This document shows positions 15,801 through 24,046 of a DNA stretch of 64,000 nt, piece after piece. The DNA lies in contig BAFH01000004.1 in NCBI GenBank assembly GCA_000296795.1, positions 558,001 through 622,000 on the forward strand, given 5' to 3'. How positions within the stretch are numbered: position 1 is the stretch's first letter; every line of letters starts with the position of its first letter. The notes below the pieces were generated by a model. The model was given only the letters and a program-made list of their open reading frames with translations, was not told the origin of the DNA and did not search any database. Source of the DNA: Candidatus Jettenia caeni (GTDB taxonomy: Bacteria > Planctomycetota > Brocadiia > Brocadiales > Brocadiaceae). A program made the translations under genes and the position numbers.

Positions 15801-17910
15801 TAATGGGATCTCCGGAATCATCAACGCAAGGGTCTGCAAATGGAGCCCCCCGCACCCGGGGCCGGCCGTTAGTAACGAAATTGCCCGCAGCAACATTTCC
15901 GTTGAGATCGACGGCAGAAGACGGATGATTTAACTGTTCGTGAAAACTCATGGCTGCCTTCTCAACATCCGTCCCATTCTCAGGAAGCTCTTGAGCCTTC
16001 ATAGCCAGGATTTCCTTGGTGAAGTCAAGGCGCGTATGCACTTCCCTGGTAACGTTGTCGGGATCGCTGACAACGACATGTCTGGGCAGACCACCATCAT
16101 GAATGGTATCAAGCGGCGGATGGGGCGGCCGATGGCCTGCAACACCAGGAACGAAGAACGGAAACCCGGGATTCCCGTTTCCTGTAATCTGTACCGTGCT
16201 CGAATCATCAGTACCATCGCCATTCGCATCGGCTGGTATAATGGTTACCACTGCCCCCGGCATCGGCGCCATGGGCAAACCCGGCAGCGGTACCACACCC
16301 GGAATCGGTGTACCGGCTACAATCTCTCCGTCAGGCAGCTTGCGTGTACCATCCTCAAAGACGTCATGAACACGCCAGAGCGCCCACATTCCCTGGGCAA
16401 AGTGAGGATAAAAGTGGCAATGGAAGATAGAATCTCCCGGAGTTCTGTTACGGTTTCCGCTGCCGTTATAGCAAATCTCCGTCGTATATGCACTGCCGGG
16501 ACCAAGGGCCTGGCTATCAAGATAGGAGGAGTTATCGCTGTCAGGACTATGTACCCACTGATGCGCATGGAGATGATGGATGTGGTGCTCCTTGGAACCT
16601 GCGTTGAGTACCCGGAATTTTACATGATCACTGAGATAGGAGTGATAGACATTCGATGGATCATCAGGGTAAAGAGCTTCAGTGGCAACTGGTCCGGGTA
16701 CCAGGGTGTCCAAAATATTTGGGTCTACTCTCAGATTAGCCGGATTATCAACCACCATAGCAGGGTCGCCCGCTGTCCACGAGCTCAGGAAGAATTCCTC
16801 GTACTTGCACTCGGTACAGTCCCACATCGGACCAACCCCGAGACGATTGGCAATAATCTCCGCGCCTGCACCGCCGGAACCGTAGTTAATGCCAAAACTA
16901 TCCCGCACGCCATGTAACGTATGGATAAGAACCGGATCCTCGAAGAAAGCAGGAAATGCCTGTACGGCGCCGATCTCATCGTGATACATTATGGTAAACT
17001 CCCTGAATGGCTGGTTACGGTTCGGATAGACGGGATTTGGTAAGTAAGTGCCACTGGCAGGGACGATGATTGCCGTCAGGTCCGAGTGGACGATATTGTT
17101 GCCGCTATCGAGGATATTTAAAACGGGAGTATTGGAAGGTATTAAACCCCCGGAAGGATACGTTGCCCCACCAGGGTAGACCTTGTTGTAGTTGATTTTA
17201 GGCTGCCCGGTAGGAGTTGTTGCCGTGGTGGCAATCACTATGTCACTGGCCGTTACCTGGCTACGAAACCATACAGAGTTTTTGGGCTCGACATTGACAG
17301 CGCCGAAGAGACCGCTGTTCAAAGATCCTCCGTCCCCCTCACCGCCAACCGTTGCTCCTGCACTGTAGAGAAAATGAGACCCCTCACGTTCGGCGTACAG
17401 GGTATAAACGGCAGAATCTCCGGGTTCAACGAGACCACTATTCTGATTGTCACCAACGTTTGAACCATCGTCAGCTATGCCGTTTACTAACTGCATACCG
17501 ACTACGTGTACCGAGGCTGCTCTCGTGGCCGGTTGCTCGTCATCAACAGGTGCGTTTGCCAAAAGATTGGTAAAAGTGATCTCCAGACAATCACCCTCAT
17601 TCATACGAAGAACGAGTGGGCGAGGTCGTTTATCTGGCCGGAGCTGAACGTTTCCAGGAGTTAATTCGCTCCCTGAGATTGGGATAACATCTCGTTTCAG
17701 CGCAAAGATCATACCCTGTGGCTGGGAAGCGCCAAGCCGGTTCCAGAAGAACGGCTGATCCAGTGCCACAACATCGGCTTTAATAGTTCTCTGGCACCCC
17801 GCTTCTGCAGAACTTCCCCAAAAAACCGCTCCAAGAATTATTAGTAGTAGACTAATGGTAAACAATATCCCTGGAGTTCTTATAGTAAAATATGTTCGAA
17901 CAGACATCAT
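12865..17910 (-). CDS. Giant secreted multicopper oxidase (multi-cupredoxin)
   Basis: 1681 aa from ATG at 17910, chosen because GGAGG lies six bases upstream. Signal peptide about 1-40, ending near SSAEAG. The protein holds several cupredoxin units. HIHHLHAHQW (about 440) and HCHFYPHFAQGMW (about 493) give a Cys-His bridge for trinuclear and type 1 copper. HIHLVKFD (about 788) and THDHYGPSTHQQ (about 890) form another His set, HNFSIHGLKW lies near 1140, and HVFMVHGHVW near 1593. The last unit ends in YLWRDMSSFQFDGG where an HCH motif would be expected, so that domain probably lacks type 1 copper. Size and layout recall MnxG-like or other large metal oxidases. Substrate unknown: Mn(II), Fe(II), Cu(I) or a nitrogen compound are all possible. 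Leads the copper cluster; a riboswitch-like leader lies upstream at 18198-18276. Confidence 0.87.
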   Translation of the reverse strand: MMSVRTYFTIRTPGILFTISLLLIILGAVFWGSSAEAGCQRTIKADVVALDQPFFWNRLGASQPQGMIFALKRDVIPISGSELTPGNVQLRPDKRPRPLVLRMNEGDCLEITFTNLLANAPVDDEQPATRAASVHVVGMQLVNGIADDGSNVGDNQNSGLVEPGDSAVYTLYAEREGSHFLYSAGATVGGEGDGGSLNSGLFGAVNVEPKNSVWFRSQVTASDIVIATTATTPTGQPKINYNKVYPGGATYPSGGLIPSNTPVLNILDSGNNIVHSDLTAIIVPASGTYLPNPVYPNRNQPFREFTIMYHDEIGAVQAFPAFFEDPVLIHTLHGVRDSFGINYGSGGAGAEIIANRLGVGPMWDCTECKYEEFFLSSWTAGDPAMVVDNPANLRVDPNILDTLVPGPVATEALYPDDPSNVYHSYLSDHVKFRVLNAGSKEHHIHHLHAHQWVHSPDSDNSSYLDSQALGPGSAYTTEICYNGSGNRNRTPGDSIFHCHFYPHFAQGMWALWRVHDVFEDGTRKLPDGEIVAGTPIPGVVPLPGLPMAPMPGAVVTIIPADANGDGTDDSSTVQITGNGNPGFPFFVPGVAGHRPPHPPLDTIHDGGLPRHVVVSDPDNVTREVHTRLDFTKEILAMKAQELPENGTDVEKAAMSFHEQLNHPSSAVDLNGNVAAGNFVTNGRPRVRGAPFADPCVDDSGDPITTIRTYKAAVIQIDAILNKAGWHFPQTRILSLWKDVSAYYNGTRAPEPLFVRANSGDCVEYWHTNLVPHIYELDDFQVRTPTDVIGQHIHLVKFDVLSADGSGNGWNYEDGTFSPDEVKERIEALNHFDPTGKSGLLDDDGQPQPDLEAEAHPFFHVDGAQTTVQRWYADPLLNLNGHDRTLRTVYTHDHYGPSTHQQAGLYAGLLIEPKGSTWRDPVSGVTMGTRDDGGPTSWRADILAGEDGADSYREFMFEFIDFQLSYRKDSHPELPSGGGPTFPKPWNGVARQPGGGFDKPAQPDLAVNPPGREEIGLPFLVKRAEECPGGEPLPCPEAISADDVGTFSINNRNEPIALRIRNPNTNTQATDKAGDLSYAFRSDVSRADPAFNLSPSNWPYPNATASQGAKRGDPFTPLLRAYQNDRIEIRTMVGATEEGHNFSIHGLKWFYEPGWTNSGYRSSQMMGISEHFEMVAPVIKVETTSGRRFNDYLYKPDSSSDGLWNGCWGILRAYKNLQDDLMPLPNNMDIPGDMIANADDFEGVCPDSAPVRSYAVTAVLAKNVLKEKTLVYNSREENDGPLHDPTAILFVFHGDLIKSGPDEGKLKPNIPVEPLVLRANAGDCIEINFRNRLPSGAAPDLSGFSTMPMIVDHFNINQVRPSSYTGLHPQLVSYDIARHDGVNVGYNSLQATKPGSSKRYRWYAGHLDLQPDGTLNAKPVEFGSINISSSDLIKHSNKGAVAALIIEPQGSKWKTDFDLNQNRKSRMAANIYDANNNLLFREFVTVFQDDINFRFGDKLGDGTIADNGPVPNTAEAEDAEDSGQKAVNYRSEPMWFRMGFAPDAPLTFTRTVDFANALTNAQVGDKDPETPVFTVNKGTQVRFRVLQPGGHPRNHVFMVHGHVWQELPYQNNSTRIGDNKLGGKWLTMFEGARMGHGPTNHFDAVLQNGAGGKFGVAGDYLWRDMSSFQFDGGIWGIMRVKE

Positions 17911-18082
17911 GATTGCCCTCCTTTTCTCTTTCACTTCGCAAAACAATTCAGATAAAATTATTCGTGAAAATTGACAAAATCATTGTGTCTTTGCATTCCG
18001 CACAGGAGTAAATTTTTCCTATAAAAATTAAAAGGAATTGTGCACTTTCTTTATGATATTGTTGAGCCTCCTTTCTCATCAT

Positions 18083-18140
18083 GAAAACAAAAAAGCCTTA
18101 CTGCAAAGATACTCATGGAAAATATCTTCGGCAGTAAGGC
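18083..18140 (-). terminator. Intrinsic terminator / expression platform, left arm
   Basis: On the minus strand AGCCTTACTGC pairs with GCAGTAAGGC, extended by an inner helix, and is followed by a T-rich run (TTTTTTGTTTTC). It lies between the aptamer and the multicopper oxidase start, 173 nt before the ATG, as expected for transcriptional riboswitch control. Confidence 0.8.
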
Positions 18141-18197
18141 TATCTTATTTCTTCGTGTCAGTTATGAGTGTAAGTGTCTGGTTAAGTATACTAACAC

Positions 18198-18276
18198 TAT
18201 TCACAAATACTGTTCACGGCTACAAGACCCTTTCCTTTGCGCCCCCTGATCGCTCAGGGTTTACCTTTGTCGAATA
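18198..18276 (-). ncRNA. Cyclic-di-GMP-I (GEMM)-like riboswitch aptamer, left arm
   Basis: Read on the minus strand: a closing stem (TATTCGACAAA with TTTGTGAATA, one bulged G), then AGGTAAACC, a hairpin CTGA-GCGA-TCAG with a GNRA loop, then GCGCAAAG, GGGTCT and TAGCCG. This order matches the GEMM core (GCAAACC, GNRA hairpin, GACGCAAAG, GGYCU, UAGCCG). Only two bases separate GGGTCT from TAGCCG, so the second hairpin is unusually short; it may be a variant class or weakened. Located upstream of the multicopper oxidase with a terminator in between. Confidence 0.55.
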
Positions 18277-18653
18277 TTTACCGCATTATTATTTTGACCT
18301 TAAAAGCATATCAATTTACATGCCGATTCCGGTTACCTAAGTATTTTAACGTTGAACAAAAGGGTATTGTTATTTTACGTTAACTTTTAAACCTATACGC
18401 AAGATATCACAAAAAAGAATAAAGTCAATATTATTTTGCCCTTAATGGAAATGAAAATAGTTAACAAAACAGTTTTTAACCCGACGGATGACATTCTGCA
18501 GATTGTTATTTTTTTGCTAAAGACTGTCGAAAAAATCTTATTTGAAGTCTTGTAGTACCATACGGGGACAAGGTGGCACAGACAATCCCCATATGCATGA
18601 AGCTAACATAGGGAAACGGTGGAGAATAGCAAACTACCCGTAATCCCCCTTTT

Positions 18654-18682
18654 GTAGGGGCGGGTTTGAAACCCGCCCCTAC
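18654..18682. repeat. GC-rich palindrome inside left arm
   Basis: GTAGGGGCGGG...CCCGCCCCTAC, flanked by complementary CCCCCTTTT and AAAAGGGGG, giving an extended hairpin. Same family as 10526-10554. Confidence 0.75.
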
Positions 18683-18787
18683 AAAAGGGGGAATGGTGAA
18701 TACTTTAGAAAAGGGGGAAAGGTGTGATATGTTTGATCAGGCAAACTTTTCTCAAGAAAATTTACCATAAGAGGCTCTGGAGTATTT

Positions 18788-18868
18788 GTCATTGCGAGGG
18801 GTTTTTTCCCGAAGCAATCTTTTCTCAACTATTCAAGAGATTGCTTCGGACAATACCCTCGCAATGAC
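18788..18868. repeat. 81-bp hairpin repeat
   Basis: GTCATTGCGAGGG at the left end pairs with CCCTCGCAATGAC at the right end, and CCGAAGCAATCT with AGATTGCTTCGG inside. This is a type of dispersed palindromic element found in many bacteria; a decayed relative is at about 3888-3928. Confidence 0.75.
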
Positions 18869-18996
18869 ACGTTAAACACAACACGGACAAACCATGTCCT
18901 CATGTAAATGAGGAAGAGTTTGGAAACAAGTCGGGTAACGTTTAGCTTGATGTGTATGGGGGTTTACCCTGCCATCCAATGTCATTACGATGCAAT

Positions 18997-19022
18997 GGTG
19001 GATTCACTTCGTTTCATCCACC
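18997..19022. repeat. 26-bp GGTGGATTC palindrome
   Basis: GGTGGATTCACTTCGTTTCATCCACC is an imperfect palindrome with its inverse at 50699-50724 and a decayed version near 29643. Dispersed intergenic repeat. Confidence 0.7.
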
Positions 19023-19379
19023 CTACAGAAATTGTTAATTCTCTTTCCTCTTTCACGAAGGAAATACCCGTATCTCCTCTTTTCCCAACACTCATACATT
19101 TCCCCCTTTTTTAAAGGGGGATCAAGGGGGATTACTTCTTTTTTGCTTTGCTCTGGGCTTTGGCTTGCCCGCAATGATTGTGAAAAGATAACCTTTTAGA
19201 CAACTTTCGGGTCAGGTTTGTACCGTATTTTGAGTAATTACGAGGGATTCATAACCTCCTCTAAGAACCAATCAACATCTCTCAATATTCGTGAAAACCT
19301 CTGATATGTCAGTTGTCAATACTTGCCGGGCAACATACTCTATACAGAATCTCTTTGGAAAAAAAGGAAGAAGAATATC

Positions 19380-19407
19380 TTGTGAAATAAATTTATAATC
19401 ATATAAT
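19380..19407 (+). promoter_or_regulatory. Candidate sigma70 promoter for propeller/PKD gene
   Basis: TTGTGA, 16-bp spacer, TATAAT, 74 bp before the start codon. The -35 is only moderately good and the region is AT-rich, so this is tentative. Confidence 0.35.
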
Positions 19408-19481
19408 AATTAAGATTATTTTGCGGTAAAAGGCCCTTCAGCTTTGGAGGAAGATAAAAACAATAGCTTAGAGGAGTAGAT

Positions 19482-22100
19482 ATGTTTTTTAACGCCAAAT
19501 ATAAAAATCTTTTTATCTATTTGATAATCCTTGCTCCATTCACTTCCTTTTTATCATCAGTAAGAAGTTCAAGTGCTTTAGCGCACGATAATTTTTATGT
19601 CGGATTAGCCCGGATTATCAAGACTAGCCGTTTTAATATTCTAAATCCTGACGGCATGATATTCTGTTCAAAATCTAAGACCTTTTTTGTTGTGGAGGCT
19701 CCTCTATCTGCTCAATCCTCTCATAATATCACAATGATTACTTCTACTGAAGAGTTGGTTGGCTCTCTACCTATAGCAACTCGTATTACTGATCCAATAA
19801 ATATGACCTTTGATGATAAGGCCAATCGATTGCTCATCTTTCAGTCAGATACCAAAACATTGGTTAAAATAAAGGCGGGGTCTGATGGCTACTTGAATCC
19901 TGATACCATTACCGAATTTGATGCCCAGAAATTTGGTCTTCAAAATCCACAGGGAATGACTGTTGACCCGGCGCATGGACATCTCTTTATCCTGGATAGC
20001 GCTGTGCCAGAGATTGTTCATATCAGGCCGCATCCCTGTCGGGATTTTCATAACGCAAAGATTTCCCGCATACACCTGGAGCAGATTGAGAAATCAGACC
20101 TTCAGGGCATTGCCTTCAATCCCGCGAATGGTCATCTCTATAGCCTGAATTTCCGTGAGCAGGCGTTATACGAGTTTACCAGGGAAGGCAAGATTGTTAC
20201 AACTTACCCTGTATCTGAATTTGAACTCAGGAACCCACGAAGTATAGTTTTTGCGCCCAGCGGAGATCAAACCGATGACCCATCAAAGACCTGCCTGTAT
20301 ATTGCAGATCGCAATCATGATACAAAAGAAGATCGAAAGACTGAACTGTTTGAAGATATGCAAAAATATACCGATAAGGAGAAAGATGGGCAAGGATACG
20401 GTAAAATTATCGAGTTCTCTTTTACTCAACCAGCTCTTATTGCTGCTACAAATACCACTTCCCTGATACGGACGATTGATACTTCCAAATTCTCACCTCC
20501 CGGTCCCGACCCATCCGGTATTATCTATCTTCCATTCTCTAACAGGCTTCTCATTGCTGATGGCGAGGTCGATGAAGTGCGCGCCTTTGCCGATGTTAAT
20601 CTCTTTGAAATGAGTCTGACTGGTAATCTGCTCGATACCCTGAGCACCATATCCTTTTCAAATGAGCCAACCGGGATAACAATGAATCCCGATAACAGAC
20701 ATCTTTTCATTGCCGATGATGCTGAGCGTAAGATATTTGAATTGGATCCGGGTCCCGATGAAAAGTATAATACCTCAGATGACAGACTTACTTTTTTCGA
20801 TACCAGGCCTTTCGGTAGCACGGATCCGGAAGGGATTGCCTACGATACCTCGCAGGGAGTGCTTTTTATAGCAGACGGATTGAATCGTGAAGTGTACCGG
20901 GTTGCGCCAGGAAATAACGGTATCTTTGATGGTGTATCACCATCGGGTGATGATCAGGTGACGCATTTCGATACGTTAAGTATCGGGGTAGATGATCCGG
21001 AGGGAATCGAATATAACCCGGATAATAATCGTTTGTATTTAGTTGGTAAGCCAAAAACACAATTGGCTGAATTAACGAAGACAGGCGCCCTTAAGCAGAT
21101 GTTCGATATTTCAGCGGCAGACGCCAAAAAACCGTCCGGACTTGCCTTTGCTCCTGGCAGCCTGAACCCGAATGTGAGGAACATCTATATTGCTGCACGG
21201 GGAGTTGATAATAACAATAATCCAAATGAAAACGATGGCAAGGTGTATGAGATTTCTCTGATCCCGGCTACCATAGGTAATCAGCGTCCCACGGTTAGCG
21301 CAGGACCTAATCAGACAATTATTCTACCGGAAAATGTTTCTTTGAATGGTATGGTTTTTGATGATAGCCTGCCGGATCCGCCCGACACAGTGACCACTAC
21401 CTGGAGCAAGGCCAGTGGGCCGGGTACGGTTACTTTTGGCGATGCCAATGCTGTCGATACGACGGCCAGTTTCTCAGAAGCGGGAACCTATGTGCTGCGT
21501 CTGGCTGCCAATGATGGTGAGTTAAACACCAGCGATAGTATAACTATTACTGTCCTGGATAACCCGGGAGGGGTTGTCATAGACGTCAGAGTTACGACAG
21601 GTTCAAACGATGCAGAAGAAAGAGCATCAGGTCGTATTATCCTTGATAGTACTGATCTTGACCTTGTCTTTGAGAAAGACAATCAAAAGGTGGGAATGCG
21701 TTTTACCGGAGTTGATATCCCGGAAGATGCAACAATCATCAGAGCCTATATTCAGTTTATGACGGATGAGATACACTCCGGAGCAACCTCGCTGATCATT
21801 CAGGGGGAAGCTGCCAATAATGCCGCTCCGTTTACCTCTATTGACGGGAACATATCGTCCAGACCAAGAACAACGGCTGCAGTGAAATGGTCGCCGGCAG
21901 CCTGGCTAACAAAAGGAGAAGCTGGCCTCAATCAGAGGACGTCCAACATATCCTCTGTCATTCAGGAGATTGTAAGCAGCACCGGGTGGTCAAGAGGCAA
22001 TTCGCTGGTAATTATCATTACGGGAACCGGTAGACGTGTGGCTGAGTCATTTGAAGGAAATGGAGACGGGGCGCCATTGCTCCACGTGGTGTATAATTAG
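19482..22100 (+). CDS. Exported beta-propeller + PKD-like + C-terminal beta module protein
   Basis: 872 aa; ATG at 19482 preceded by AGAGGAG. Signal segment at about 8-30. Residues about 40-590 form an NHL/SdiA-regulated-type beta-propeller with repeated blade units ([60 protein letters not shown]). A PKD/Ig-like domain follows at about 603-692 (RPTVSAGPNQTI ... ADGELNTSDSITITVLD-like ending). The last about 175 aa (VIDVRVTTGSNDAEE to PLLHVVYN) are a beta-rich module reused twice in the paralogue at 24687. Probably extracellular or surface-bound. It sits between the two long inverted arms. Function unknown; adhesion or matrix binding is a reasonable guess. Confidence 0.75.
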   Translation: MFFNAKYKNLFIYLIILAPFTSFLSSVRSSSALAHDNFYVGLARIIKTSRFNILNPDGMIFCSKSKTFFVVEAPLSAQSSHNITMITSTEELVGSLPIATRITDPINMTFDDKANRLLIFQSDTKTLVKIKAGSDGYLNPDTITEFDAQKFGLQNPQGMTVDPAHGHLFILDSAVPEIVHIRPHPCRDFHNAKISRIHLEQIEKSDLQGIAFNPANGHLYSLNFREQALYEFTREGKIVTTYPVSEFELRNPRSIVFAPSGDQTDDPSKTCLYIADRNHDTKEDRKTELFEDMQKYTDKEKDGQGYGKIIEFSFTQPALIAATNTTSLIRTIDTSKFSPPGPDPSGIIYLPFSNRLLIADGEVDEVRAFADVNLFEMSLTGNLLDTLSTISFSNEPTGITMNPDNRHLFIADDAERKIFELDPGPDEKYNTSDDRLTFFDTRPFGSTDPEGIAYDTSQGVLFIADGLNREVYRVAPGNNGIFDGVSPSGDDQVTHFDTLSIGVDDPEGIEYNPDNNRLYLVGKPKTQLAELTKTGALKQMFDISAADAKKPSGLAFAPGSLNPNVRNIYIAARGVDNNNNPNENDGKVYEISLIPATIGNQRPTVSAGPNQTIILPENVSLNGMVFDDSLPDPPDTVTTTWSKASGPGTVTFGDANAVDTTASFSEAGTYVLRLAANDGELNTSDSITITVLDNPGGVVIDVRVTTGSNDAEERASGRIILDSTDLDLVFEKDNQKVGMRFTGVDIPEDATIIRAYIQFMTDEIHSGATSLIIQGEAANNAAPFTSIDGNISSRPRTTAAVKWSPAAWLTKGEAGLNQRTSNISSVIQEIVSSTGWSRGNSLVIIITGTGRRVAESFEGNGDGAPLLHVVYN

Positions 22101-22195
22101 CTCCGGTCAGCAGATTCTTTATGCTGAATGTAAGATAGACCAGGATGCAGAGAAGGTAATTCAATTGCGTGGGAATGAACGAGCTGCTGGTAAAG

Positions 22196-22238
22196 TGTGA
22201 CATGTCACATTCTTGTCTCAGGCACATATCTGTGACAG
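22196..22238. repeat. TGTGAC/GTCACA palindrome array, locus 2
   Basis: Begins with the perfect 14-bp palindrome TGTGACATGTCACA and ends in CACATATCTGTGACAGG. The same two blocks occur, on the other strand, at 58338-58380. Confidence 0.65.
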
Positions 22239-22460
22239 GGTTACACAGGGATATTATCTTCGTGTATTAAAAATCATAAAAATTATGTAATAATTTGGTT
22301 GGGTTTTAAAAGACAAAACCTAACGACTTTTCCCTCTTACACATCCCGATGCTCTCTGGATGGGGCTAAGGGGCATATGCATCAAGCTAAGAATAGTGTT
22401 CCATGAAATAAGGAGGTATCCCCCTGGAAAAAGAGCAATGTGTGTCCAATATTCCCCTCT

Positions 22461-22494
22461 AATCCCCCCTAACCCCCCTTTAAAAAAGGGGGGA
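22461..22494. repeat. AATCCCCCCT/AAGGGGGG palindrome
   Basis: CCCCCCTTTAAAAAAGGGGGG-type hairpin, closely matching 31948-31980, with variants near 19105 and 32143. Dispersed intergenic repeat. Confidence 0.7.
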
Positions 22495-22757
22495 AAGAAG
22501 TATAAGTTTAGAAAAGGGAGGAAAGGACGATTAGTTGAGTGTCTTGCAAGGGGGGCAGAAAAAGATCCGTGTGGAGAATCCGTAGGATAATTTTCAAAAA
22601 GCCGGAGACCCGGAATCCGGACAGGAAGATATGGAAAGGAAGAGAAATAGGCAAAAGTAGGCAAAACAGGGAAAATATATCGTAAAACAGGCGTTTCCGG
22701 ATGGAGTATCTCCGTGCGAATGAGAAATTGTATGGATTTTATCAAGAGATAATGGAT

Positions 22758-23558
22758 TCATGTCCGGAAAGTATCCTTGAAGTGGTCGAAAATAACGGTA
22801 AGGTTGTGAGCTACAAAGGCAACAACCACATGGGTAAAGATGGCGGTAAGATTGAAATTCAGAAATGAAGCAACCTGTGCAGCCAGATACGAATCAGCGA
22901 TTTTGTGAGTAATGGCAACGGTCACCATGAAGTAAAAAATAGCAAGGAGCTCAATAGGGGTGATCTCATGGTTTTTAAAGCGGTTAATCTGGGATTCATG
23001 GGGTATTGCCAGAGGAGATAAGCCACAGGCTTTTGCATACTTGTCGTTTTCCTCTAAGAATCGTGGGATTTCGGCATCGCAGGGAAGGTTTTTCAGAGGT
23101 CGAAGTAAGAGCATCTTGAACTTGGAAACCGGAGAGTAGTAGGAAGAGATTTTTTCATCAGAAGATTTCTTGAAGAGGGAACGAGAAAGGGACACATGGG
23201 GATTTTCTTCAAGGATGAAGTTCAGGAAAGAGAAGTCAAAGAATGCGAGGATGGCCAGGGGGTAATGTTTTTGGAGTTGTTTGGGAGAATGGAAGAACTG
23301 TCTGAACCATTCATAATCGTCAACATCGCTAAAGGTGAGTTGTTTGTGAGGTGACTGGAAATTTTTAAAGCTGAGCGGAGGATGGGAAAGAAACGATGGG
23401 GGAATCTTTTTGAGTATGGAGTCGATTTCTTGAGCCGTTTGCGAAAGAGTAGATTCGTCATAGACAGCGAGATTGAACCATTCATTGATTGTCTTGTCAG
23501 ATTTCAAATCATGAAGGGAATTATAAATTGGTTTATGAACGTCTCTGGTAAAGAGCAT
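22758..23558 (-). CDS. Transposase N-terminal-like remnant or hypothetical protein
   Basis: 266 aa. The middle (LLLRPLKNLPCDAEIPRFLEEN ... GLSPLAIPHESQINRFKNH, split here) resembles the N-terminal region of IS4/IS5/IS1182-type transposases, where a short segment ending in S-x-x-x-RF precedes the catalytic domain. No DDE catalytic domain follows; after about residue 215 the sequence becomes hydrophobic (FNLTAIFTHVVVAFVAHNLT) and stops. It is therefore either a truncated transposase whose end was replaced, or a lineage-specific protein with two possible membrane helices. It lies inside the inverted-arm segment, opposite in direction to the propeller gene. No function is assigned. Confidence 0.5.
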   Translation of the reverse strand: MLFTRDVHKPIYNSLHDLKSDKTINEWFNLAVYDESTLSQTAQEIDSILKKIPPSFLSHPPLSFKNFQSPHKQLTFSDVDDYEWFRQFFHSPKQLQKHYPLAILAFFDFSFLNFILEENPHVSLSRSLFKKSSDEKISSYYSPVSKFKMLLLRPLKNLPCDAEIPRFLEENDKYAKACGLSPLAIPHESQINRFKNHEITPIELLAIFYFMVTVAITHKIADSYLAAQVASFLNFNLTAIFTHVVVAFVAHNLTVIFDHFKDTFRT

Positions 23559-24046
23559 AGGGAAAGGTTTCCTTAAGATTTTATAGGAAAAAATACTGCA
23601 GGTATTATACAGGATGTAAGGAGGATTTTAAAAAGAAAAATAGCTGAAATATGGCTATTTGCAAGGCTTTTCAAGCCTTGCAAGACACTCTAGTTGAGAA
23701 AAGGAGGAAGGATTTCCTCTTGAGAAAAGTTTGCCTGATCAAACATATCACACCTTTCCCCCTTTTCTAAAGTATTCACCATTCCCCCTTTTGTAGGGGC
23801 GGGTTTCAAACCCGCCCCTACAAAAGGGGGATTACGGGTAGTTTGCTATTCTCCACCGTTTCCCTATGTTAGCTTCATGCATATGGGGATTGTCTGTGCC
23901 ACCTTGTCCCCGTATGGTACTACAAGACTTCAAATAAGATTTTTTCGACAGTCTTTAGCAAAAAAATAACAATCTGCAGAATGTCATCCGTCGGGTTAAA
24001 AACTGTTTTGTTAACTATTTTCATTTCCATTAAGGGCAAAATAATA

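Larger units (their letters stand above)
18031..18757 (-). repeat. Long inverted repeat, left arm
   Basis: The inner 678 bp (18080-18757) is the reverse complement of 23718-24395 with one mismatch noticed by eye (in the terminator stem). The outer 49 bp (18031-18079) still align with 24396-24445 but with many substitutions. The arm contains a GEMM-like aptamer (18198-18276), an outward terminator (18083-18140) and a GC-rich palindrome (18654-18682). It forms the upstream region of the multicopper oxidase gene on the minus strand. Confidence 0.93.
18758..19481. other. Repeat-rich intergenic region upstream of propeller/PKD gene
   Basis: About 720 bp with no gene. It contains a large hairpin repeat (18788-18868), the GGTGGATTCACTTC palindrome (18997-19022), a CCCCCTTTTTTAAAGGGGG element with adjoining AAGGGGGATTAC (about 19101-19133), and a possible promoter for the downstream gene (19380-19407). 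Confidence 0.6.
22101..22757. other. Intergenic region with repeats
   Basis: About 650 bp without a convincing gene. It includes the second TGTGAC/GTCACA array (22196-22238) and a CCCCCCT...AGGGGGG palindrome (22461-22494). A minus-strand ORF at 22320-22745 runs through these repeats and is not supported. Confidence 0.6.

Noticed and set aside
18038-18340. ORF of 100 aa in the left arm and its equivalent at 24135-24509 on the other strand
   Set aside because: They lie antisense to the riboswitch-terminator leader and include the terminator hairpin. Their shared protein sequence is explained by the near-identical arms, and no family or ribosome-binding site is seen.
22320-22745. 141-aa minus-strand ORF
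   Set aside because: Includes the CCCCCCT/AGGGGGG palindrome translated as PPFFKGGLGG-type peptide, which recurs wherever that repeat lies.
18758-23717. Invertible-promoter switch controlling the flanking genes
   Set aside because: The leaders and terminators of the outer genes lie within the arms and would be reconstituted after inversion, so expression outside should not change. A plain on/off switch is not supported.
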